A stretch of DNA of 58,725 nt from Clostridiaceae bacterium (GCA_024635995.1 JAGXHW010000026.1:1-58725), one strand, 5' to 3'; numbered from the stretch's first letter, positions 16,953 through 26,663 are shown. A program made the numbers and translations. Notes: a model not told the origin generated them from the sequence alone.

Positions 16953-17780
16953 TTATCGTTCCCAGTTTTGACCGTAATTTATACTGTTGTTTTGTCTGTA
17001 GGTGCTGTACACGTCATCACGATAGTTTTCCTTGTTTTCTACAAGGATGAGTATTTTGCCCTGCTTAATCTGATCTTCATATTTCTTGGCTTCTTCTTCG
17101 CTGACTCCAAGTTCAACCAATCCTCCTACCAAGCCACCAGCCACACCGCCTGCAACGACGCCGCCCACGATGGCCGCAATCGGACCTGCAGCCAAAAGGG
17201 GACCGATTCCAGGTATTGCCAACAGACCCAGTGCCGGCAATGCTGCAGCAATACCGCCAAGTGCTCCACCAATAACAGCACCTGTGCCTATTGATGCTCC
17301 AGCATCACCCTCGGTTTTGGTATTGGTATCCATTGTATCGTCAAGCTCTTCCATTTTATCCTTGTCTTTCGCTACAACGGTAATCTCATCTTCCTGGTAT
17401 CCTATTTCTTTTAACCGTTTGACAACATTAATTGCTTCACGTTCTGTATCAAACAAGCCGACCATGGCTTTATCGTTATCACTTTTGTTGCCGTCCCTGT
17501 CTGCCATGCCTGTATGGCTGTCGCGATTGTCCATATTTCTGTTTTCATTTCTGTTATCTACCGTACCGCGTTCCCTGGTATCAACATTTTCCTTGTCTCC
17601 GCTGTATGTGTCTCTTTGATCGCTGGATGCCCGTGGTTCATCAAAGTTATTTCGGTTGATTCTGTCTTCTCCCAGATCTCCGTCACTAGTTACCTTGTTG
17701 TCTTTGTTCATGGGATCGCTATTAATCGTATCGAGTCTGTCCAGTTCCTTATTCCTATCATTTCCATACTTATCTTTCAT
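16953..17780 (-). CDS. YflT-type general stress protein with Gly-rich membrane helix
   Basis: A 275-residue protein. Residues 1-103 are extremely hydrophilic (Asp/Asn/Arg-rich, disordered). Residues 104-140 match the YflT/heat-induced stress domain (MVGLFDTEREAINVVKRLKEIGY). Residues 160-220 form a Gly/Ala-rich hydrophobic hairpin, and the end returns to a charged segment with a second half-domain (KILILVE). AGGAGG precedes the ATG. The family is stress-induced in Gram-positives with unknown biochemistry. It lies between CsbD-like and hemerythrin genes with 72-bp gaps on both sides. Confidence 0.8.
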   Translation of the reverse strand: MKDKYGNDRNKELDRLDTINSDPMNKDNKVTSDGDLGEDRINRNNFDEPRASSDQRDTYSGDKENVDTRERGTVDNRNENRNMDNRDSHTGMADRDGNKSDNDKAMVGLFDTEREAINVVKRLKEIGYQEDEITVVAKDKDKMEELDDTMDTNTKTEGDAGASIGTGAVIGGALGGIAAALPALGLLAIPGIGPLLAAGPIAAIVGGVVAGGVAGGLVGGLVELGVSEEEAKKYEDQIKQGKILILVENKENYRDDVYSTYRQNNSINYGQNWER

Positions 17781-17852
17781 TTATAATCCTCCTTTTAAAT
17801 CATAAAAAACGCACATTCATACATTTACTTTTCTCAGTTCTGTGTCATGAAT

Positions 17853-18065
17853 TTAATTCAGGCTATTATCTTGCTCTTTCTCAAATTCCCTGACTTCCTC
17901 TTCTGCCTCTTCCTTACTTTTACCGTATTTTTCCTGGATTTTTCCTGCAAGTTTCTGAGAGTCACCTTCAATCATATCAAGGTCATCATCAGTCAGCTTG
18001 CCCCATCGTTTTTTAACGCTTCCCACCAATTGATTCCATTTTCCTTTTAAAATTGATTCATTCAT
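17853..18065 (-). CDS. CsbD-family stress response protein
   Basis: A 70-residue highly charged protein with the family signature (ILKGKWNQLVGSVKKRWGKL, residues 5-24) followed by IEGDSQKLAGKIQEKYG. CsbD proteins are small general-stress proteins of unknown mechanism. The start at 18065 has AAAGGAGG six bases upstream. It is the first gene of a three-gene stress group, and a sigma-B-like promoter lies about 75-100 bases upstream. Confidence 0.9.
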   Translation of the reverse strand: MNESILKGKWNQLVGSVKKRWGKLTDDDLDMIEGDSQKLAGKIQEKYGKSKEEAEEEVREFEKEQDNSLN

Positions 18066-18138
18066 TTTAATCCTCCTTTCATTCATTTCAAAGCAAGTCC
18101 GCATTATGTTATTTGTTATAATGTCTGATATAGTATTA

Positions 18139-18163
18139 ATGCCCTAATTAATACTTGTTAAAC
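18139..18163 (-). promoter_or_regulatory. Candidate sigma-B promoter of the CsbD/YflT/hemerythrin group
   Basis: On the minus strand GTTTAA (18163-18158) and GGGCAT (18144-18139) are 13 bases apart. This matches the sigma-B consensus (GTTTAA, 12-14 bases, GGGTAT) at 11 of 12 positions, directly upstream of stress genes that belong to the sigma-B regulon in Bacillus. Confidence 0.6.
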
Positions 18164-18218
18164 TGTGTTGGATAATTTCATCGAAATTTACAGAAGCACT
18201 TATTACATTGAGGTGCAT

Positions 18219-18905
18219 TTAATTGTCTTTCCTACCTTCCTTTCCACCACGTTTTTTATAATCCTCTTCAATACGGCCCTTCCAGTTACTGTCAATCTTG
18301 CTGTTAGCCCGCAGGCTGCTCACCGTGTCACCCACCACCTGGTAATTTAACTGGGTTCCCTGGATGTCGGCATTGTAATTGACAGCACGGTCTTCACAGA
18401 TGCCAAACCGCTCTGCAGCTGCCACCGCATCAATGTTGGCTCCCAGAAAGAGAAACTCCCAATTGTAGCGGCTTTTCTGATGTTCAATCATTCGGCGTAC
18501 CTGCTCATAGCTGAACTCACGGCTGGCGTTTTCCATGCCATCTGTGGTGATAACAAACAGGGTGTGCTTAGACTGTTCTTCTTTGGGCGTCCTGCGGGTC
18601 TGGTCCACGATCTTGCTGATGGTGATGCCCACCGCATCAAGTAAAGCCGTGGTGCCCCGCACATAATATTCCTGGTCAGTGATGGGTACCATCTCCCGCA
18701 GGTTCAGCCGGTCATGAAGCAGTTCAACCCGGTCGTCAAAGAGCACCGTGGTCAGCAATGCCTCTCCCGGCTCCTTCTGTTGTTTTGCCAGCAGGCTGTT
18801 GTAGCCACCAATGGTGTCACTCTCAAGGCCGCTCATAGATCCGCTTCTATCTAAGATAAAGACCAGTTCCGTACATTCTTTCTTTTCCGTTAACTTTTTT
18901 TTCAT
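18219..18905 (-). CDS. von Willebrand factor A (VWA) domain protein
   Basis: A 228-residue soluble VWA domain with an intact MIDAS: FILDRSGSMSG (DxSxS, about residues 18-24), the Thr in RGTTALLDAV and the Asp in VITTDGMENAS. The last 25 residues are basic and probably disordered. GGAGG lies seven bases before the ATG. VWA proteins of this stand-alone type act as metal-dependent protein-binding scaffolds, as in TerY-like stress modules. It lies 107 bp downstream of a macro-domain gene with a helical DNA-binding-like C-terminus, and the two are probably co-transcribed. Confidence 0.88.
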   Translation of the reverse strand: MKKKLTEKKECTELVFILDRSGSMSGLESDTIGGYNSLLAKQQKEPGEALLTTVLFDDRVELLHDRLNLREMVPITDQEYYVRGTTALLDAVGITISKIVDQTRRTPKEEQSKHTLFVITTDGMENASREFSYEQVRRMIEHQKSRYNWEFLFLGANIDAVAAAERFGICEDRAVNYNADIQGTQLNYQVVGDTVSSLRANSKIDSNWKGRIEEDYKKRGGKEGRKDN

Positions 18906-18934
18906 GGTGTTACCTCCGTTCCTTCATTTGATTC

Positions 18935-18979
18935 AAGGATAACACCTTATGAAGGTCCTTTGGTCGCCTGGCAGGCGAC
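18935..18979. promoter_or_regulatory. Nested palindromes between the macro and VWA genes
   Basis: The spacer contains a perfect 17-base palindrome (GTCGCCTG-G-CAGGCGAC, 18963-18979). Beside it is ACCTT-ATG-AAGGT (18944-18956), nested in AAGGA/TCCTT (18935-18960). There is no T-run, so a protein-binding operator is more likely than a terminator. Confidence 0.45.
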
Positions 18980-19012
18980 AAATAATGTACCTGCAAGGGT
19001 TTTGTAATGAGA

Positions 19013-20044
19013 CTACACACCCAGGATCTGCTGGTCAAAAGCAAAGAGAGCTTCGTTAATCTGAAAAATGTTGTATTCCTCCTGTTCGATAAAATACTGC
19101 ACAATCAGGTCAAGCCGGCTGCTCCGGGAAAGAGCAAACCCAGCACTCAGCAACAGGTCGTTGGTTTCGTCCAGGCTCAGCTCCAGGGCAATGGCAAAGG
19201 CCAGCACCGTTGGTTTACTGGGCTTGTAGTGCTTGTCGTTTCGGATCTTCGAGAACAATTTTCGGTCGATGTTGGCTTTTTTATAAGTCTGCGTATCTGT
19301 CAGGCCTTTTTCGTCGATTTTCCGCAGCAGTCTCTGTGAGAAGGTTTCATCAACTTGACGGATGACCTCTTCCAGGCTCCGCTTGGGCTTCATTGCGGAA
19401 TCTGCAGTCGGTTCCTCAGACATTTCTGCAACATATTTCTGCTGTATTTCTACCGAATAAAGTTCCTTCAACTCTTCCAGTCTGCCCATCCTGTTGGTCC
19501 GGTCAATGGGATGCGCTTCAATGTACCGGTCGTCAATGTACTGGGTAATGGAGAAAAAGAGTTTCTCCGACAAAGCAAAGGCCGTCTTGTCAAAGACCAC
19601 CAGGTACACCTCCATGTCATGTTTCAGCAGAAAATCACCGATAACATCCATGGCGGTTTTCAGCGCCTGGTCCTTAGGATACCCAAAGGCCCCAGATGAA
19701 ATAAGGGGAAAGGCGATACTTTTCAACTGATGAGCCTTCGCCAAAGCAAGTGAGTTGCGGTAGGCATCCGCCAGGAGAACTTCCTCTCCTGAACCACCAC
19801 CCCGCCACACAGGCCCCACGGTATGAATCACATGTTTGGCCGGCAGGTTATATCCTTTGGTGATCTTCGCCTGTCCAACCTTGCAGCCATTAAGCGTACG
19901 GCACTCTTCCAGCAGCTGAGGCCCCGCCGCCTTGTGTATGGCCCCGTCAACACCCCCGCCACCCAGCAGGGTTTCGTTAGCAGCATTGACAATGGCGTCC
20001 ACTTCTACTTTGGTAATGTCATTACGGATAATTTTCAGCGGCAT
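19013..20044 (-). CDS. Macro domain protein with C-terminal helical/HTH-like domain
   Basis: A 343-residue protein. Residues 1-170 are a MacroD/YmdB-type macro domain, which binds or hydrolyses ADP-ribose or O-acetyl-ADP-ribose. Its motifs are [20 protein letters not shown] (about 19-38), HTVGP, and [13 protein letters not shown]. Residues about 220-340 form a separate helical domain with a helix-turn-helix-like stretch ([20 protein letters not shown], then [20 protein letters not shown]). The start at 20044 has GGGGAGG upstream; an 11-codon extension has none. It is followed by the VWA gene and a palindromic site. An ADP-ribose-responsive regulator or effector is an inference. Confidence 0.85.
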   Translation of the reverse strand: MPLKIIRNDITKVEVDAIVNAANETLLGGGGVDGAIHKAAGPQLLEECRTLNGCKVGQAKITKGYNLPAKHVIHTVGPVWRGGGSGEEVLLADAYRNSLALAKAHQLKSIAFPLISSGAFGYPKDQALKTAMDVIGDFLLKHDMEVYLVVFDKTAFALSEKLFFSITQYIDDRYIEAHPIDRTNRMGRLEELKELYSVEIQQKYVAEMSEEPTADSAMKPKRSLEEVIRQVDETFSQRLLRKIDEKGLTDTQTYKKANIDRKLFSKIRNDKHYKPSKPTVLAFAIALELSLDETNDLLLSAGFALSRSSRLDLIVQYFIEQEEYNIFQINEALFAFDQQILGV

Positions 20045-20206
20045 ATTTCTACCTCCCCGACAGTAACTCCCCCCCAATTGCAGTGTCTGTGGAATTTATT
20101 AACATGTTTCTTACCTCTTTTTAAGTCGTAATTTCTTGCTTTATTACTTTTATTATATTCTTATTTTTCTTTAATTATCAAGATGAGCTGAATGTTTAAC
20201 CCCCGG

Positions 20207-21484
20207 TTATTTCCGGTAATCAATGACTTCTTCGTTGTTTCCCAGCGACAGCCGGGTGCGCACCGGCTCAGTGGCAGCCACCACCTTGCCAAGGCTAATC
20301 ACCTTGGTCACAGCAGGCATTCGCCGCAGGGCATCCACCTCGTCATGGGCATCCAGCACCACCAAATTTGCGGGTTTCCCTTCTTCAATACCGTACGCAT
20401 CCTTTACCTGCAGGGTCTTTGCTCCATTCAGGGTAATCATATCAAATATCTGTCTCATTTCATCTATTCCTGTCATCTGGCACACATGCAGGCACATGTT
20501 GGCCACCTGAAGCATGCTGGCCATACCCATCCCATAGAAAGGGTCCATCACATTGTCGTGTCCCAGGCTGATGTTAAGGCCTCTCTCAATGATTTCCTTC
20601 ACCCTTGTGATGCCCCGCCGTTTCGGATAGCTGTCAAAACGACCCATGAGAGAGATGTTGGACAAAGGGTTAGCCACAAAATGCAGGTTAGCACGCTGGG
20701 CCAGGTTTAGCACTTTGTCTGCATAGGCATGGTTGTAAGAGTGCATGGCAGTGGTATGGCCTGCCGTGGTCCGGGGTCCGTAGCCTCTTCGATAAGCCTG
20801 TAGGGCCACATGCTCCAAAAACCGTGACTGTTCATCGTCTGTCTCATCACAATGAATGTCTACAAAACAATCATATTTCTCCGCCAGGTCAAAAACCCGG
20901 TTGATGGAGGCTATTCCCTCTTCCCTGGTGAATTCCAGGTGAGGTGTGCCGCCAACTCCATCCACACCCATTTTCACAGCCTCTTCCATCAGTTCCAGGG
21001 CTTGGGGATAATCCATAATGCCTTCCTGGGGAAAAGCCATCAGCTGCAGGGTCACATAGGGTGCCACCTTTTCCTTTACCTCCAGTAAGGCTTTCACTGC
21101 TGTCAGGGACGGATCGGAAATGTCCACATGGGAGCGAATCAACAGGGTACCTTGGCCCACATGCCACTTGATAGTCTTTAAGGCCCGAGCCAGCACATCT
21201 TCCCGGGTGATCTGCTTTTGCCGCTGTGCCCAAATCTCAATGCCCTCATACAAAGTACCGCTGACATTCTCCCGGGGTTCCCCAACCGTCAGGGCGCTAT
21301 CCAGGTGCACATGAGACTGCACAAAGGGCGGAATCACCAAGGCTCCCTGGGCATCAATGGTCTCACTGGCTTCCACATCAGTATGAGTGCTGATGTGGCG
21401 TATCATGCCTTGGTCAATGGCAATATAAACCAGTTGATCCTGCCCGTGAAGCTTTGCATTTTTAATGGTTAGTTGGTTTTTCAT
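20207..21484 (-). CDS. codA: Cytosine deaminase (CodA-like amidohydrolase)
   Basis: A 425-residue metal-dependent hydrolase that converts cytosine, and often isoguanine-like bases, to uracil. The metal ligands are visible: SHVHLDSAL (HxH), HCDETDDEQSRFLE (His plus the Glu proton shuttle), GHTTAMHSYNH and GHDNVMDPFYGMG (catalytic Asp). This matches E. coli CodA closely. The start at 21484 has AGGAGG five bases upstream; a 28-codon upstream extension would run through the leader. A strong terminator hairpin ends only 29 bases before the start codon, so regulated read-through is likely. No codB permease is adjacent. Confidence 0.92.
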   Translation of the reverse strand: MKNQLTIKNAKLHGQDQLVYIAIDQGMIRHISTHTDVEASETIDAQGALVIPPFVQSHVHLDSALTVGEPRENVSGTLYEGIEIWAQRQKQITREDVLARALKTIKWHVGQGTLLIRSHVDISDPSLTAVKALLEVKEKVAPYVTLQLMAFPQEGIMDYPQALELMEEAVKMGVDGVGGTPHLEFTREEGIASINRVFDLAEKYDCFVDIHCDETDDEQSRFLEHVALQAYRRGYGPRTTAGHTTAMHSYNHAYADKVLNLAQRANLHFVANPLSNISLMGRFDSYPKRRGITRVKEIIERGLNISLGHDNVMDPFYGMGMASMLQVANMCLHVCQMTGIDEMRQIFDMITLNGAKTLQVKDAYGIEEGKPANLVVLDAHDEVDALRRMPAVTKVISLGKVVAATEPVRTRLSLGNNEEVIDYRK

Positions 21485-21513
21485 GAGTGCCTCCTTAAAG
21501 GTTCTTGAAAGGT

Positions 21514-21562
21514 AAAAAAATCTTTCAGGTTTCCGGCAATTCAACCGTAACCTGAAAGATTT
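21514..21562 (-). terminator. Terminator/attenuator in the codA leader
   Basis: A perfect 14-bp stem (21518-21531 with 21549-21562, 17-base loop) is followed on the minus strand by a T7 run at 21514-21520. The codA start codon is 29 bases further on, leaving no room for a separate promoter. It terminates the small-ORF transcript or attenuates codA. Confidence 0.85.
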
Positions 21563-21580
21563 GATCAAAATTCTTCTTCT

Positions 21581-21649
21581 CTACAATACTCTCATAAGAA
21601 GCACTACAACAATAATGACTACCACAATGATTCCAATCGTTCGATACAT
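21581..21649 (-). CDS. 22-residue single-span membrane peptide
   Basis: A very short gene: ATG, 22 codons and TAG, with GGAGGG seven bases before the ATG. The peptide begins MYRTIG, has an unbroken Val/Ile/Leu core (about 7-18) and ends LMRVL with a positive residue. It resembles the tiny one-helix membrane proteins common in Gram-positives, such as Lmo0937-like products. It is followed directly by a strong terminator and then codA, so it could be an independent gene or a leader peptide. Confidence 0.55.
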   Translation of the reverse strand: MYRTIGIIVVVIIVVVLLMRVL

Positions 21650-21764
21650 ATTGATCCCTCCACTTACAAGTTCAATGACTGCAAGCCCATTCAATAGAAT
21701 GGCTAAACAACTATTCCTTAAAAATATACCCTTTAACACTGGCATCAAACAACGCTCTAAACAC

Positions 21765-22663
<899 letters not shown>

Positions 22664-22736
22664 CTACATTTTATTATTCTAACAGTCAATTTTGTTGAAA
22701 ATGACTATCTGTTCTTCCGGTTCTGTTCATAGGTGT

Positions 22737-23225
22737 TCATCTATTTATCAGACTCAAAGCAAATTCCTCTGCATTTTTAAGGTCTAAACTATCCGGCTTA
22801 CCCTTGTTTATTCCCCCGAAATACTTGAAAAAGCTGTGTGTATTAAACCCTTTGCAACTGAATTCGCCTACAATAGTATATCCTTTTAACATTAGCTTCT
22901 TTCTGAGCACTAAGTGATCCTTTGCAACATGGTTTTTTCCCTGTACGCTCGTTGAGAAAATAAAGCCTGATTTTTTATTAACTCTCGGCAACCTATCGAC
23001 AAGATCAAGAAGAGATTTATAGTGTTTTCCGCTGTATATACCTGATCCAAAACCGATAAGATCATACTCCTGCAGCTGTTCCGGAATTACCTCCTTAGGT
23101 GTCTTTATCTCTGCATTCAATACTTCTGAAAAAATATTGGCAATTTTAGCAGTGTTTTTTTGATGATACGAATAAACAATTATAAGGCATTTCTGGCTCT
23201 CTTTCACATTATTTTCTTTCAGCAT
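22737..23225 (-). CDS. Flavodoxin-like protein
   Basis: A 162-residue flavodoxin fold with an FMN-phosphate loop-like segment near the N-terminus (IVYSYHQKNTAKIANIF, residues 16-32) and GFGSGIYSGKHYKSL around 58-72. Such proteins shuttle electrons or dock FMN for reductases. GAGGAGG precedes the ATG. It is downstream of a truncated glycosyltransferase fragment and upstream of the broken amylase; no obvious redox partner is adjacent. Confidence 0.85.
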   Translation of the reverse strand: MLKENNVKESQKCLIIVYSYHQKNTAKIANIFSEVLNAEIKTPKEVIPEQLQEYDLIGFGSGIYSGKHYKSLLDLVDRLPRVNKKSGFIFSTSVQGKNHVAKDHLVLRKKLMLKGYTIVGEFSCKGFNTHSFFKYFGGINKGKPDSLDLKNAEEFALSLINR

Positions 23226-23326
23226 ATTTTTACCTCCTCGTCTTTAGGCAATTTCACCATGGGTCTACAACCCATTTTTTATAGCAACCTTGGTAGAACT
23301 ACCATGATCCGCAAGGCTAATTGTCT

Positions 23327-23533
23327 TTAGGACAGCTTTTTCTTTGACACTTTATGTGTTGTCGTTCCATTTATCATATTTTCCAGCCATGGATTCCAGT
23401 AATTCACTATGTCCACAGATTTACATTCAATATCAGTGGTTCTACTCTTCATGTTATAGATGATTGCATTTGCAGCGTGATGGTGCCCTGAATTCAGGCT
23501 GTCCAATAAAGAAAACATTAAAACTTTCTTCAA
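23327..23533 (-). pseudogene. N-terminal fragment of an MGDG-synthase-like glycosyltransferase
   Basis: The 68-residue frame begins at TTG with GAGGTGG upstream. Its sequence (KVLMFSLLDSLNSGHHHAANAI, then a DIV-NYWNP segment) resembles the first 60 residues of processive diacylglycerol glycosyltransferases, in which a GxGH-x-x-A-A-x-A-I motif is typical. It then ends in unrelated sequence (VSKKKLS). The remaining roughly 300 residues are missing, so it is read as a truncated remnant. A true small protein is less likely. Bases 23534-23806 upstream show nothing else. Confidence 0.6.
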
Positions 23534-23806
23534 TTTAACCCACCTCTATAATAATTCTGAGAAACGCGGCATTCATTTGCCTGGACGATGGTCAAACCCT
23601 CTGTTTGGAATTTTCATTGTATCTAATATGTAATTTTTACCCTTTTCTACCATGCTTCACGCTTCCTCAGGTTCCTTTGTTACCCTCCTTTACTTCTTGA
23701 AAAAATTTCCTTTTTGATGTTCCAATGAAATTCCCTTTTCCCCTCATTTTTATTCGATAACTTCGTCTTGATTTCAGATTAAGACCAGAATTAATACCGG
23801 AAGACA

Positions 23807-24682
23807 TTAGTTCATTTTACAATATTCATCTTCAAAATCAATTTCGATTGTGACATGCTCCATGTTCAGATCTTCAATGCTCTTTTTAGCCTTTTCTTTT
23901 ATTATTGAGATGCCTTCTAAACTCGTATCATTTTTTACGATTATATGGCTTGAAAGGACATGATGTTCACTATCCAATGACCATACATGGGTATGATGAG
24001 TGTCCAAAACATTATCTATCTCAGTGAATTTTGATACGATCTCATCCACATTGATTCCCTCAGGAACTGCCTGCAGGAAAAGTAATAGGGTCTTTTTAAA
24101 ATTAATGACGACATTATAAAGTATATAGACCGTAATACCAATGGAAAGTATAGGGTCTAAGATTCGTATTTCCTTAAAATATAATATAATTCCCACGATG
24201 AGTACAGCTATCCATCCCAATACATCCTCCAGCAAATGCCAGCTAACAACCTTTTCGTTTAATGAAGTTCCGCCCTTTGTTTTGAAAGCTGCTATGCCAT
24301 TCACAATGATGCCCAGGACAGCAAACCCAATCATCCCTTGTGCATCAACCTGCTCAGGATTAAAAAGTCTTGGTATCGCATTCCATAATACGAGAAAAGA
24401 CCCAATGATTAATACGATTGTATTAATCATCGCAGCTAAAAGAGAATACCGTCTGTATCCGTAAGTATAGTTTGTGTTTTCTTCCTTCTCAGAATAGTTA
24501 CCTAAAAACCAGGCTAGCCCTAAAGAAATACTGTCACCTAAGTCATGAAGTGCATCTGATATGATTGCCATGCTATTCGTCATGAGTCCACCAATTATTT
24601 CCAATATAGTAAATCCAAAGTTAAGGAAAAATGCCAGCTTAATATTTGAATTCCCATGATTATGTGAGTGTTTCACTCCCAC
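23807..24682 (-). CDS. Cation diffusion facilitator (CzcD-like) transporter
   Basis: A 291-residue Zn/Cd/Co efflux antiporter. A short His-rich start (KHSHNHGN) is followed by six membrane segments. TM2 carries SDALHDLGD and TM5 carries SWHLLEDVLGW, the H-x-x-x-D metal sites. The cytoplasmic C-terminal domain (about 205-291) carries THHTHVWSLDSEHHVLSSHI. The start is taken as GTG at 24682 with GGAGG seven bases upstream; an ATG nine codons earlier has no site. It is monocistronic, with no ArsR or MerR regulator adjacent. Confidence 0.93.
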   Translation of the reverse strand: MGVKHSHNHGNSNIKLAFFLNFGFTILEIIGGLMTNSMAIISDALHDLGDSISLGLAWFLGNYSEKEENTNYTYGYRRYSLLAAMINTIVLIIGSFLVLWNAIPRLFNPEQVDAQGMIGFAVLGIIVNGIAAFKTKGGTSLNEKVVSWHLLEDVLGWIAVLIVGIILYFKEIRILDPILSIGITVYILYNVVINFKKTLLLFLQAVPEGINVDEIVSKFTEIDNVLDTHHTHVWSLDSEHHVLSSHIIVKNDTSLEGISIIKEKAKKSIEDLNMEHVTIEIDFEDEYCKMN

Positions 24683-24795
24683 GATCGTACCTCCTCTAAC
24701 TGTAGTCATACTTCAAGTTTACCCACTCTAAACGAAGTAATGCTTTATCTGCTTAACAGGTTTCTAACGATCTAGGTATTTTCAGTGCTTCACCC

Positions 24796-25437
24796 TTATG
24801 AATCCAATTTTTTATAAACCTCTTCCAGATGTTGATCCCGCAGTTTCTTCCCTTTTTCCACTATTTCATCACATTCTTTCATCACATTTGACTTGTATTC
24901 CTCATCAATAAGGGTATATAAGTTGATTTTTACAGTAATAATGGCTCCTTCCAAACCACCGTAAGTGGTCCAGATCCCAACACCGATATCCGACATGGCA
25001 TCGGTATTGCCCCACCTTACAAAAACCGTTTGAAGTTCCAAAGCTTCGAGTGATAACCTGGCTATTTTTAGTGGCGTTTGAAGAGCGTCTTTCGTGGCTT
25101 CTTCCACGGCCGTTTCCCGTTCTTTCTTTTCCTGTTCCGTATCCTTTGAAAGCCCCATAGCCTTTATCACTTCCTTAAAAACACAGGTATCCTCTTTTGC
25201 CAGTTGATTCAATTTATCCATCAGAACCTGCAATTCTTCAAAGCTTTGTTGAAACGTCTGTTGTTGTTCTTTTTTCAACTGCTGGAATGCTTCTTTATCA
25301 AAGGTCAGGTTTGCCACCATGGATGCCAGGGCACATCCAAGACTGCTGGAAATCGCAGCAACACTTCCCCCTCCCGGCGTTCTTTCTTTACTGGCGACTT
25401 GTTCAATGTATTGGTCCAGCCTCGTGGTTATGTTCAT
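24796..25437 (-). CDS. fchA: Methenyltetrahydrofolate cyclohydrolase (FchA-type)
   Basis: A 213-residue all-helical cyclodeaminase/cyclohydrolase of the FTCD C-terminal family. It interconverts 5,10-methenyl-THF and 10-formyl-THF, or releases ammonia from 5-formimino-THF. The hallmark RTPGGGSVAAISSSLGCALASMVANLT lies at residues 19-45, and the late RWGNTDAMSDIGVG block at about 140. GGAGG precedes the ATG. In clostridia this enzyme serves one-carbon flow in purine or glycine fermentation. No formimidoyltransferase is adjacent. Confidence 0.88.
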   Translation of the reverse strand: MNITTRLDQYIEQVASKERTPGGGSVAAISSSLGCALASMVANLTFDKEAFQQLKKEQQQTFQQSFEELQVLMDKLNQLAKEDTCVFKEVIKAMGLSKDTEQEKKERETAVEEATKDALQTPLKIARLSLEALELQTVFVRWGNTDAMSDIGVGIWTTYGGLEGAIITVKINLYTLIDEEYKSNVMKECDEIVEKGKKLRDQHLEEVYKKLDS

Positions 25438-25564
25438 TTTGGTCCTCCAATTCTATCCATTACAGATTTTTGCCCTCCAAGTATCATACGACTCATTACC
25501 TTATGTACTTTTTACCTCAATGTCTCATCAAAGAAACAAAAGTTTACCTTCGAAATTAAGAAAG

Positions 25565-25586
25565 CCGGCAAAATCTGCCGGTTTTT
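25565..25586. terminator. Intrinsic terminator, probably bidirectional
   Basis: A 6-bp GC-rich stem (CCGGCA/TGCCGG) with a 5-base loop is followed on the plus strand by five Ts. On the minus strand it is followed by a CTTTCTT tract. It lies just beyond the DUF7010-like gene (stop at 25605). Confidence 0.65.
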
Positions 25587-25604
25587 AATGTCCATCTATT
25601 CATA

Positions 25605-26183
25605 TTACTCAGATTTTCCAGCGTCTTCTTCCCTAAGCGTTATGTGCCTGCCCACAAAGGCAAACACAATCATCACCACACCGGTGAACCAACCTCCAAG
25701 GCTGAAGACGGGAGGCCCGTACAATGCCAGCCCCAGGCCGCTTAGCACAAGGAGTGCCGATAACACCCCATAGATCTTCATGCCATAAAGGGTGATGAAA
25801 GGCAAGTAATGGGTGCCCACAACAATCATAGCCGCCGGATAAAACCACCCCGGTCTGTAAAGGATCACCGCTCCCACCAACAGAAAATTAAGGGGTACCG
25901 TAAACGCCACCTGGGAACCCAAGCCCCACAAACCGTTTTCTGAACCGACACTGGCAGAACGCCCCATCAATCGCAAAACCAGTTGTGTCAAAGGAAAAAT
26001 ACCCATGCACCCAAAAAACAAAAACAGCATACCATGAAGCGAACTGCTGAATACACTGATGGCCGCCGAGGCAATCCAGATGAGGCCTGAAACAAGCTGT
26101 CCGGCAAACCCGCCTAAAAAAGCAGACCGCATTTCTTTCTGTGCATTGGTAAACCCCGACGTTCCGAGTGTTTTCTCCGTCAT
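25605..26183 (-). CDS. Six-span membrane protein (DUF7010-like)
   Basis: A 192-residue integral membrane protein with about six hydrophobic segments. Residues 1-20 are soluble (TNAQKEMRSAFLGGFAG resembles the start of DUF7010 proteins) and a charged tail ends it. Its ATG shares a base with the TAA of the small upstream gene (TAATG), so the two are translationally coupled. Function is unknown. The pair ends at the hairpin at 25565. Confidence 0.75.
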   Translation of the reverse strand: MTEKTLGTSGFTNAQKEMRSAFLGGFAGQLVSGLIWIASAAISVFSSSLHGMLFLFFGCMGIFPLTQLVLRLMGRSASVGSENGLWGLGSQVAFTVPLNFLLVGAVILYRPGWFYPAAMIVVGTHYLPFITLYGMKIYGVLSALLVLSGLGLALYGPPVFSLGGWFTGVVMIVFAFVGRHITLREEDAGKSE

Positions 26184-26320
26184 TAAACAGTCTCCTTTTG
26201 CTTGAGGGTTTCCATCTCTCCCTTTAGGCGATCCACATCTTTTTTCAACTTTCCTACCTGCGCTATTGCAGCCAGCGCAAAGACAAATGCAGCGGGTGCC
26301 ATAAAACTAAAAAATTCCAT
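26183..26320 (-). CDS. 45-residue one-span membrane protein with coiled tail
   Basis: The start at 26320 has GGAGG eight bases upstream; a 25-codon upstream extension has no site. The product has one hydrophobic helix (about 4-24, FMAPAAFVFALAAIAQV) and a charged coiled-coil tail (KLKKDVDRLKGEMETLKQ). Its stop overlaps the next gene's ATG. It is likely a small partner subunit of the DUF7010-like protein. Confidence 0.7.
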   Translation of the reverse strand: MEFFSFMAPAAFVFALAAIAQVGKLKKDVDRLKGEMETLKQKETV

Positions 26321-26419
26321 ACAATTCACCTCCAAACAAGGTTCTTTAAAACATCTGCAAAACCAGGAGATCATCCAAGTCTTTTTAGGCTTCATACTAT
26401 TTGACGGTTGTTTCAGTTA

Positions 26420-26626
26420 AATGTCTGATAAAAGGCAAAACCGTCTCCAGCGAAATGTCGACAGGCCCGATGAAATCTTTGATGATGAAGTCGGCCTGGG
26501 GAAATGGTGTCAGGAACGGAGCAGGCGCACAAAGAGGAAGAGTTGCTAACAGCTTTGGTGGAAATGGTCAAGGAAATAAAGCCATCAACCAGGCAAACAG
26601 ACCTTCCTTATCAGGGGAATGTTTGA
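26420..26626 (+). pseudogene. Frameshifted remnant of an unidentified small gene
   Basis: A plus-strand frame starts MSDKRQNRLQRNVD, contains PDEIFDDEVG and stops at about 42 codons. The next frame continues with an acidic helix (EQAHKEEELLTALVEMVKEI) to TGA at 26624. A strong plus-strand terminator follows at 26664. The DEIFDDE segment and its DNA are repeated at 48.2 kb. The family is not recognised. The rest of 26321-26856 shows no gene. Confidence 0.4.
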
Positions 26627-26663
26627 TGCCTTAGCCATTGGAATATTCAATAAGCGAACGATC

